In this document: piece by piece, positions 57,962-64,000 of the stretch
Numbering within the stretch: position 1 is the stretch's first letter
Layout of the letters: every line of letters starts with the position of its first letter
Assembly: GCF_014257025.1 (NCBI RefSeq)
Contig: NZ_JACMSF010000014.1
Coordinates: 96,719-160,718 of the forward strand
Direction: 5' to 3'
Source of the DNA: Streptomyces cupreus
GTDB taxonomy: Bacteria > Actinomycetota > Actinomycetes > Streptomycetales > Streptomycetaceae
DNA length: 64,000 nt
Program-made: the position numbers and the translations under genes
Notes under the pieces: model-generated
The model's input: the letters and a program-made list of their open reading frames with translations, nothing else
What the model was told of the DNA's origin: nothing
Database searches by the model: none

Positions 57962-58457
57962 GGACATATACACGGGCGGGATGCGCAAGGTCGCCCGGGT
58001 CGTGCTGCTGGACCCCGAGGACCGGATCCTGCTGCTGTACGGGCATGAGCCGGACGATGTGAGCGACGACTGGTGGTTCACGCCGGGCGGGGGCGTCGAG
58101 GGCGACGAGACCCGTGAACAGGCCGCGCTGCGGGAACTCGCCGAGGAGACCGGCATCACCGAGGTCGAGCTCGGCCCGGTGCTCTGGCGGCGGACGTGCT
58201 CGTTCCCGTTCGCGGGGCGCCGCTGGGACCAGGACGAGTGGTACTACCTGGCCCGAACTGCACAGACGGTCACCGAGGCCATGGGCCTCACCGAGCTGGA
58301 GCGGCGCAGTGTCGCCGGAGCGCGCTGGTGGACGTGTCAGGAACTGACCCGGGCACATGAGACGGTGTATCCGACCAGACTCGCCGAGCTGCTGCGCAGG
58401 CTGCTCGACGAAGGTCCCCCGGCCGGGCCCGTGACCCTTGACACCGAAATCGTCTAG
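57951..58457 (+). CDS. Nudix hydrolase
   Basis: A 168-residue Nudix-fold hydrolase from GTG 57951. The Nudix box (Gx5Ex7REUxEExGU) is complete, starting GGGVEGDETREQ and ending ALRELAEETGI at about residues 45-67, so metal-dependent pyrophosphohydrolase activity is expected. The substrate (oxidised nucleotide, NDP-sugar or other) is not predictable. It overlaps sipZ and is the standard downstream gene of the sip cluster. Confidence 0.93.
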   Translation: MLAEDIYTGGMRKVARVVLLDPEDRILLLYGHEPDDVSDDWWFTPGGGVEGDETREQAALRELAEETGITEVELGPVLWRRTCSFPFAGRRWDQDEWYYLARTAQTVTEAMGLTELERRSVAGARWWTCQELTRAHETVYPTRLAELLRRLLDEGPPAGPVTLDTEIV

Positions 58458-58513
58458 GGGCTCGCGGGACTGGCGCACAATGGTGGGATCGCACGGCTGA
58501 AGGGGAACATGCC

Positions 58514-58822
58514 ATGAGCGCCGAGGACCTCGAAAAGTACGAGACCGAGATGGAGCTCAAGCTCTACCGGGAGTACCGCGATGTCGTCGGTCTGTTCAAA
58601 TACGTGATCGAGACCGAGCGGCGCTTCTACCTGACCAACGACTACGAGATGCAGGTGCACTCGGTCCAGGGAGAGGTGTTCTTCGAGGTGTCCATGGCGG
58701 ACGCCTGGGTCTGGGACATGTACCGGCCGGCCCGCTTTGTGAAGCAGGTGCGTGTGCTCACGTTCAAGGACGTGAATATCGAGGAGCTGAACAAGAGTGA
58801 CCTGGAGCTCCCGAGCGGGTGA
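58514..58822 (+). CDS. DUF2469 family protein
   Basis: A 102-residue conserved actinobacterial protein of the DUF2469 family (MSAEDLEKYETEMELKLYREYRD; VEFFEVSM-like core and WVWDMYRPARFVKQVRV). Acidic, cytoplasmic, no known motif. Very strongly conserved in actinobacteria next to yraN; function unknown. Confidence 0.92.
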   Translation: MSAEDLEKYETEMELKLYREYRDVVGLFKYVIETERRFYLTNDYEMQVHSVQGEVFFEVSMADAWVWDMYRPARFVKQVRVLTFKDVNIEELNKSDLELPSG

Positions 58823-58827
58823 CGGAG

Positions 58828-58836
58828 TTATCCACA
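58828..58836 (+). promoter_or_regulatory. DnaA-box-like TTATCCACA upstream of yraN
   Basis: TTATCCACA is a perfect match to the general bacterial DnaA box; Streptomyces DnaA prefers TTGTCCACA. A weaker CTGTCCACC follows 10 bases later. Both lie in the 88-base gap before yraN-comM-dprA. The surrounding AT-rich TCCTTTTCTT is rare for this genome. Confidence 0.45.
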
Positions 58837-58910
58837 AGCGGTGAGCTGTCCACCAAGATCCTTTTCTTGGGGGTGGATGCGTGATCGTCGGTGCCGGAGG
58901 TGGTGCCGAC

Positions 58911-59273
58911 ATGAACGCACGCAGTGCACTCGGCAAGTACGGAGAAGGCCTGGCCGCCAGGAGGCTGGCCGAGGCCGGGATGACGGTCCTGGAGCGCAAC
59001 TGGCGCTGCGGCCGGACCGGCGAGATCGACATCGTGGCGCGGGACGGGGACGCGCTGGTCGTCTGTGAGGTCAAGACCCGCAGGAGCGACTGCTTCGAAC
59101 ACCCGATGGCCGCGGTCACCCCCGAGAAGGCGGAGCGCCTACGACACCTGGCCGAACGCTGGATCCAGGCCCATGGAGGAGCACCACCAGGCGGCGTTCG
59201 CATCGACGTCGTCGGAGTCCTCCTCCCCGAGCGGGGCGCCCCCGTGGTCGAACACGTACGGGGGGTGGCGTGA
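58911..59273 (+). CDS. yraN: UPF0102 YraN-family endonuclease-like protein
   Basis: A 120-residue protein from ATG 58911, which has GGAGG upstream; GTG 58881 would add 10 residues. It has the restriction-endonuclease fold motif GRTGEIDIVARDGDALVVCEVKTRR, with the catalytic acidic residues and Lys. The family is linked to DNA processing because it is almost always next to comM and dprA. Activity unproven. Confidence 0.93.
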   Translation: MNARSALGKYGEGLAARRLAEAGMTVLERNWRCGRTGEIDIVARDGDALVVCEVKTRRSDCFEHPMAAVTPEKAERLRHLAERWIQAHGGAPPGGVRIDVVGVLLPERGAPVVEHVRGVA

Positions 59274-60898
59274 TGGGCTTCGCACGCACCTGCTCGGTGG
59301 CCCTGGTCGGAGTAGAGGGCGTGGTGGTGGAGGTCCAGGCCGACCTCGAACCGGGCGTCGCCGCGTTCACACTGGTGGGCCTGCCGGACAAGAGCCTGAC
59401 GGAGAGCCGGGACCGGGTTCGGGCGGCTGTGGTGAATTCGGGGGCCGAGTGGCCGCAGAAGAAGCTGACGGTGGGGCTCAGCCCGGCGTCGGTCCCCAAG
59501 GCCGGCAGCGGCTTCGACCTGGCCGTCGCCTGCGCGGTCCTGGGCGCGGCGGAGCGGATCGATCCACGGGTGCTCGCCGACATCGTGATGATCGGGGAGC
59601 TGGGCCTGGACGGCCGGGTACGGCCCGTCCGAGGCATCCTGCCCGCGGTACTGGCCGCGGCCAACGCCGGTTACGAACAGGTGGTCGTACCGGAGTGCGC
59701 GGCCGCCGAGGCCTCCCTGGTGCCGGGCGTCTCCGTGCTGGGTGTGCGCAGTCTGCGCCAGCTGATCGCCGTACTGGCGGACGAACCCGTGCCCGACGAG
59801 GAACCGCACGAACCGGGCCGCCCCGATCCGCTGCTCGCCGGACTGCGGGTGCCGGGCACGGGCGCGGCCACGGGGATGCACAGCGCCGGTGCGGCACAGC
59901 AGGACAGCGGCCATGACCTCGCCGACGTCGTGGGCCAGCTCTCGGCCCGTACGGCCGTGGAGGTCGCCGCGGCCGGCGGGCACCATCTGTTCCTGGAGGG
60001 GCCGCCCGGTGCCGGCAAGACGATGCTCGCCGAGCGGCTGCCGGCGGTCCTGCCCCGGTTGGCCAGGGAGGAGTCGCTGGAGGTCACGGCGGTGCACTCG
60101 GTGGCGGGTCTGCTGCCTCCGGGCAAGCCCCTGATCGACGTCCCGCCCTACTGCGCCCCGCATCACTCGGCGACGATGCAGGCACTGGTCGGCGGCGGCC
60201 CCGGCATCGCACGGCCGGGCGCGGTGTCGCTGTCCCATCGGGGCGTGCTGTTCCTGGACGAGACACCGGAGTTCAGCGGTCAGGCTCTGGACGCCCTTCG
60301 GCAGCCTCTGGAGTCCGGGCACGTGGTGATCGCGCGCAGCGCGGGGGTCGTCCGGTTCCCGGCGAAGTTCCTGATGGTCCTCGCGGCCAACCCCTGCCCC
60401 TGCGGTCGGTTCTCCCAGAACGACGACTTCTGCGAATGCGCGCCTGCCGCCATCCGCCGGTATCAGGCCCGGCTCTCCGGGCCGCTGCTGGACCGGGTCG
60501 ACCTGCGGGTCGAGGTGGACCGTGTCACCCGCGCCGAGCTCACCGAGCGCGGTGCCCGCGGCGAGTCCACGGCGACGGTGGCCGCCCGGGTCCAGGAGGC
60601 CAGGGACCGGGCGGTGGCCCGCCTCGCCGGTACTCCGTGGCGGACGAACAGCGAGGTGCCGGGCCGGGAGCTGCGCAGCCGCTGGTACTCCGCGCCCGGC
60701 GCGATGGACGAAGCCGAGCGCAGCCTGGAACGGGGCGTGCTGACAGCCCGCGGTCTCGACCGTGTCCTCCGTGTCGCCTGGACCGTCGCCGACCTGGTCG
60801 GCCACGACCGGCCCGACGCGCTGGACGTCGCCCTGGCGCTGCAACTGCGTACCGGGGTCCCCCGAGGGGTCCCCATGGCCATCGGGGCGTTGACGTGA
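59273..60898 (+). CDS. comM: ComM/YifB-family Mg-chelatase-like AAA+ helicase
   Basis: A 541-residue AAA+ protein from ATG 59273 (GTG 59270, overlapping the yraN stop, is an alternative). An N-terminal lon-like domain (TLVGLPDKSLTESRDRVRAA) precedes the ATPase. Walker A is LEGPPGAGKTMLAERLP (about residue 245) and Walker B is VLFLDETPEF; a Cys cluster NPCPCGRF is typical. ComM promotes branch migration during natural transformation; Streptomyces is not known to be naturally competent, so its role here is open. The stop overlaps dprA. Confidence 0.95.
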   Translation: MGFARTCSVALVGVEGVVVEVQADLEPGVAAFTLVGLPDKSLTESRDRVRAAVVNSGAEWPQKKLTVGLSPASVPKAGSGFDLAVACAVLGAAERIDPRVLADIVMIGELGLDGRVRPVRGILPAVLAAANAGYEQVVVPECAAAEASLVPGVSVLGVRSLRQLIAVLADEPVPDEEPHEPGRPDPLLAGLRVPGTGAATGMHSAGAAQQDSGHDLADVVGQLSARTAVEVAAAGGHHLFLEGPPGAGKTMLAERLPAVLPRLAREESLEVTAVHSVAGLLPPGKPLIDVPPYCAPHHSATMQALVGGGPGIARPGAVSLSHRGVLFLDETPEFSGQALDALRQPLESGHVVIARSAGVVRFPAKFLMVLAANPCPCGRFSQNDDFCECAPAAIRRYQARLSGPLLDRVDLRVEVDRVTRAELTERGARGESTATVAARVQEARDRAVARLAGTPWRTNSEVPGRELRSRWYSAPGAMDEAERSLERGVLTARGLDRVLRVAWTVADLVGHDRPDALDVALALQLRTGVPRGVPMAIGALT

Positions 60899-62055
60899 GC
60901 CGCGATGGTGAACCGGACGAGGAGCTCCACGACCGGGTGTTCCTCGCCCGGGTTCTTGAGCCCGGGGACGAGGTCGCGGGGCGGTGGCTGCGGGAACTGG
61001 GGGCTCGGGAAGTCGTGCGGCGGTTACGGGCGAAGGGAGCCAGGCTCGACGGGGTGAGCGAGAAGCGGTGGGCCGGGCTGCTGGCTCGGGCCGAGTGGGC
61101 CGATCCTGGACGGGATCTTGGTGTTGCTCGCGACGCGGGGGTTCGGTTTGTTCGTCCGGGGGATGGTGAGTGGCCCGGGCAACTGGATGATCTGGGGGAT
61201 GCGCGGCCTGTCGGGCTCTGGGTTCGGGGGGTGGCCAGTTTGCGGATGTGGGCGCTGCGGTCTGTGGCCGTTGTGGGGGCCCGGGCCTGTACCGAGTACG
61301 GCTCTCATATGGCCGCCGTCCTCGGTGGTGGGCTCGCCGAGCGGGGGTGGGTGGTTGTCTCCGGGGGTGCTTACGGTATTGACGGGGCTGCCCACCGGGG
61401 GGCCCTCGCTGCCGGAGGGGCCACCGTGGCCGTGCTCGCCTGTGGGGTTGACCGGCCCTATCCGCGCGGGCACACCCAGTTGATCACCAGGATCGCGGAA
61501 CAGGGGCTCGTCATCGGGGAGTTGCCTCCCGGGGACCATCCGACGCCCAGCCGGTTCATCGTCCGGAATCGGGTGATCGCGGCGCTCACCAGGGGCACTG
61601 TCGTGGTCGAGGCCGCGCATCGGAGCGGTTCGCTCGCCACGGCCCGGGCGGCGCAGCGGTTGGGGCGCCACACGATAGGGGTACCGGGCCCGGCGACCAG
61701 CGGGCTCTCCGCCGGGGTGCATGAACTGTTGCGGGGGGACGCCGTCCTCGTCACGGACGCCGCGGAAGTTGTCGAGCTCGTCGGGGACATGGGCGAGCTC
61801 GCTCCGGACCGGCGCGGACCCGTCCTGCCAAGGGATCTCCTGGCGCCGGGCGCTCGGCGGGTGCTCAGCGCCCTGCCCGGGAGCCGCGCGGCCCCACCCG
61901 ACGAGATCGCCCGCGGGGCGCAGACTACGGACGACGACGCCATCGCCCGGCTGTACGAACTCCGAGCACTTGGTTACGTCGAACGACATGGCGACGGCTG
62001 GAAGTTGACACGCCAGGCGATGACCTCGGTCCGCGGAGGTCGCAGTCGATGTTGA
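60895..62055 (+). CDS. dprA: DNA-processing protein DprA
   Basis: A 386-residue DprA/Smf protein from GTG 60895, overlapping comM. The extended Rossmann fold has VAVVGARACTEYGSHMA, VVSGGAYGIDGAAHRGAL, PSRFIVRNRVIAAL and EAAHRSGSLATARAAQRLGR. A C-terminal winged-helix-like part ends QTTDDDAIARLYELRALGYV. It loads RecA on single strands in transformation. Retained in Streptomyces without a known uptake system. Confidence 0.95.
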   Translation: MSRDGEPDEELHDRVFLARVLEPGDEVAGRWLRELGAREVVRRLRAKGARLDGVSEKRWAGLLARAEWADPGRDLGVARDAGVRFVRPGDGEWPGQLDDLGDARPVGLWVRGVASLRMWALRSVAVVGARACTEYGSHMAAVLGGGLAERGWVVVSGGAYGIDGAAHRGALAAGGATVAVLACGVDRPYPRGHTQLITRIAEQGLVIGELPPGDHPTPSRFIVRNRVIAALTRGTVVVEAAHRSGSLATARAAQRLGRHTIGVPGPATSGLSAGVHELLRGDAVLVTDAAEVVELVGDMGELAPDRRGPVLPRDLLAPGARRVLSALPGSRAAPPDEIARGAQTTDDDAIARLYELRALGYVERHGDGWKLTRQAMTSVRGGRSRC

Positions 62056-62337
62056 CCGAGCGTGTTCGGCCGTCCGGGGGATCCTTGACGCCCTTGGGAA
62101 TTCCCGGAGTTGATGCGCACGGTCAATCACACAGAGCGACCGCCATGCCCCGGGGGGACCCCTAGCGGAACGTATCTGCGCACTCTCTGAGCCCTGGCCT
62201 TCGCGCACCGCGACACTCCAGTCACGCTACGCTCACGTGGATTCCGGTGCAGACCGGCACCTCGACACCAGACCCGTACCAGAGCGACAGCTCACCCAGG
62301 CTCCCGCACTTCACGGCAGAACGGCACAAGGCGACGA

Positions 62338-63180
62338 ATGGCCCAGCACACCTCCGGGTCCGACCGGGCGGCGATCCCCCCAGCCGTCTGCGACGGTGGC
62401 AGCGTGCGGCCGCCCGCTCCCTCGACGCTCGACGAGCTGTGGCGGTCGTACAAGACGACGGGGGACGAGCGGCTGCGTGAGCAGCTGATCCTGCACTACT
62501 CGCCGCTGGTGAAGTATGTGGCGGGGCGGGTCAGCGTCGGCCTGCCGCCCAACGTGGAGCAGGCCGATTTCGTGTCCTCGGGGGTGTTCGGCCTGATCGA
62601 CGCGATCGAGAAGTTCGACATCGACCGGGAGATCAAGTTCGAGACGTACGCGATCACCCGGATCCGGGGCGCGATGATCGACGAACTGCGCGCGCTCGAC
62701 TGGATCCCGCGGTCGGTGCGGCAGAAGGCGCGGAACGTGGAGCGGGCGTACGCGACCTTGGAGGCGCGGCTTCGGCGGACGCCGTCGGAGGGGGAGGTGG
62801 CCGCCGAGATGGGCATCGCGGTGGATGAACTCCACGCGGTGTTCAGCCAGTTGTCGCTGGCCAATGTGGTGGCGCTGGAGGAGCTGCTGCATGTGGGGGG
62901 TGAGGGCGGGGACGGGCTCAGCGTCATGGACACGCTGGAGGACACCGCCGCGGACAACCCCGTCGAGGTGGCCGAGGACCGGGAGCTGCGGCGGTTTCTG
63001 GCGCGGGCGATCAACACGCTGCCCGAGCGGGAGAAGACCGTTGTGACGCTGTACTACTACGAGGGGCTCACGCTCGCCGAGATCGGGAACGTACTGGGGG
63101 TGACCGAGAGCCGGGTGAGTCAGATCCACACGAAGTCGGTGCTTCAGCTGCGGGCGAAGCTGGCCAGTTTCGGACGGTGA
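62338..63180 (+). CDS. whiG: RNA polymerase sigma factor WhiG
   Basis: A 280-residue FliA-like sigma factor that commits Streptomyces aerial hyphae to sporulation and drives whiH and whiI. Region 2 is HYSPLVKYVAGRVSVGLPPNVEQADFVSSGVFGLIDAIEKF, the 2.4 element FETYAITRIRGAMIDELRALDW, region 3 RTPSEGEVAAEMGI and region 4 LTLAEIGNVLGVTESRVSQ. ATG 62338. The 282-base gap upstream of it (62056-62337) shows no gene and must hold its promoter. WhiG is held by the anti-sigma RsiG with c-di-GMP (established). Confidence 0.98.
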   Translation: MAQHTSGSDRAAIPPAVCDGGSVRPPAPSTLDELWRSYKTTGDERLREQLILHYSPLVKYVAGRVSVGLPPNVEQADFVSSGVFGLIDAIEKFDIDREIKFETYAITRIRGAMIDELRALDWIPRSVRQKARNVERAYATLEARLRRTPSEGEVAAEMGIAVDELHAVFSQLSLANVVALEELLHVGGEGGDGLSVMDTLEDTAADNPVEVAEDRELRRFLARAINTLPEREKTVVTLYYYEGLTLAEIGNVLGVTESRVSQIHTKSVLQLRAKLASFGR

Positions 63181-63239
63181 GCAGCAGCGGGCGGTGGGGA
63201 GCACTCCCGTCGTGGGTGGTGCGTCCGTAGAGTGTTGAC

Positions 63240-63821
63240 GTGCCAAGGATTCGAGCGGCCTCCGTGGCCGAGCACCGGTCGATGCAGCGAGCCGCCCTGC
63301 TGGACGCGGCTCGTTCCCTGCTGTCCGAGGGTGGGACGGAGGCGCTGACGTTTCCGGCTCTCGCCGAGCGGACGGGGCTCGCGCGGTCGTCCGTGTACGA
63401 GTACTTCCGGTCACGGGCCGCCGTGGTCGAGGAGCTGTGCGAGGTCGACTTTCCTGTGTGGGCCGCGGAGGTCTCCGCGGCGATGGAGCGGGCGTCGTCG
63501 GCCGAGGACAAGGTCGAGGCGTATGTGCGGGCGCAGCTGGCCCTGGTGGGGGATCGGCGGCATCGGGCCGTGGTCGCCATCTCCGCGAGTGAGCTGGACG
63601 CCGGGGCCCGGGAGAAGATCCGGGCCGCGCATGGTGGGCTGGTCGCGATGATCGTCGAGGCGCTGCGGGACATGGGGCACGCGGAGCCCCGGCTTGCGGC
63701 GATGCTGCTGCAGGGGGTTGTGGACGCGGCCGTGCGGCGGATCGAGCTGGGGGCGGCGGAGGAGCCGTCGACGATCACGGACGCGGCGGTGTCGATGGCG
63801 CTGCGGGGGGTTCGGGGCTGA
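63240..63821 (+). CDS. TetR-family regulator
   Basis: A 193-residue TetR/AcrR protein from GTG 63240. The N-terminal helix-turn-helix is AALLDAARSLLSEGGTEALTFPALAERTGLARSSVYEYF. The ligand-binding C-terminal part is helical and Ala-rich. It follows whiG by 59 bases on the same strand and might be co-transcribed. It has no divergent target gene here. Whether it recognises the palindrome at 30457 cannot be told. Confidence 0.9.
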   Translation: MPRIRAASVAEHRSMQRAALLDAARSLLSEGGTEALTFPALAERTGLARSSVYEYFRSRAAVVEELCEVDFPVWAAEVSAAMERASSAEDKVEAYVRAQLALVGDRRHRAVVAISASELDAGAREKIRAAHGGLVAMIVEALRDMGHAEPRLAAMLLQGVVDAAVRRIELGAAEEPSTITDAAVSMALRGVRG

Positions 63822-63845
63822 ACGCCCCGCGGGGTGCCCGCAGCC

Positions 63846-63999
63846 AGGGCCTGTCCGGCGGATCATGTCGGCGTCGCGGGGTCTGGCACGCACTCCCCCG
63901 GAGGGGGACCCCCAGCCGCGTTGTCGTCACTCTCCCCCATCGCTCCGCGTCGACTCCCTCCTCCGCCTTGCAGCCGACCTGATCCGCCGGACAGGCCCT
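63846..63999. mobile_element. MITE-like element with 20-bp perfect terminal inverted repeats
   Basis: AGGGCCTGTCCGGCGGATCA (63846-63865) is exactly complemented at 63980-63999. Including the next bases, 26 of 27 positions pair. The 114-base interior has no open frame of note and contains a short CTCCCCCGGAGGGGGACC hairpin. Non-coding, short, with long terminal repeats, it fits a miniature inverted-repeat element. I recall very similar repeats scattered between Streptomyces genes. The right end is 1 base from the window edge, so a target duplication cannot be checked. It could also act as the terminator of the TetR gene. Confidence 0.7.
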
Positions 64000-64000
64000 A

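Overview
The window is a chromosomal core segment of a Streptomyces species. The DNA is very GC-rich, GTG starts are common, and many stops and starts overlap (GTGA or ATGA). The gene order ndgR-leuCD-hupS-cofC-gpsA-ddl-thiLD-rpmB-recG-rsmD-coaD-rpmF-rnc-mutM-smc-glcP-ftsY-nsdA-amtB-glnK-glnD-ffh-rpsP-rimM-trmD-rplS-sipWXYZ-yraN-comM-dprA-whiG matches, as I remember it, the region around SCO5550-SCO5622 of Streptomyces coelicolor. nsdA, whiG and four tandem signal peptidases are Streptomyces hallmarks.

Layout: 1-354 tRNA cluster (Glu, Glu, Gln, Glu). 363-4645 MerR/DUF4188 pair, then NdgR and leucine biosynthesis. 4923-10798 HU-like protein HupS, F420 guanylyltransferase, phospholipid and cell-wall genes. 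11004-14938 thiamine kinases, zinc-type L28 and a FakA-like kinase. 14942-19701 a reverse-strand pair encoding a large TPR protein and a divergent Hsp90-like ATPase. 19890-29226 recG with an in-frame intein, rsmD, coaD, a SepIVA-like coiled-coil protein, rpmF, rnc, mutM and a redox regulator/flavoprotein pair. 29288-41897 CAP protein, acylphosphatase, smc, glcP, ftsY, a Prim-Pol-domain protein and nsdA. 42224-48016 the ammonium/PII operon and ffh. 48142-54410 a methyltransferase, an archaeal/eukaryotic-type prolyl-tRNA synthetase, a SprT-like protein and the rpsP-khpA-rimM-trmD-rplS ribosome operon. 54456-63821 four type I signal peptidases, Nudix, DUF2469, yraN-comM-dprA, sporulation sigma factor WhiG and a TetR regulator. 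The last 154 bases are a short element with terminal inverted repeats.

Functional themes: translation and ribosome assembly, protein export (ftsY, ffh, four sip genes), nitrogen sensing (amtB-glnK-glnD), chromosome organisation and repair (hupS, smc, recG, mutM, dprA), and developmental control (nsdA, whiG, ndgR).

The most unusual item is a 338-residue intein that splits the Walker A lysine and threonine of RecG. It starts with Ala rather than Cys or Ser and carries Trp, Cys and Thr at the positions that define class 3 (WCT) inteins. Its first LAGLIDADG motif has lost the catalytic Asp, so the homing endonuclease is probably dead. Second in interest are the Hsp90-like/TPR pair and several clean, unassigned palindromic operators. 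All calls come from reading the sequence without database searches.
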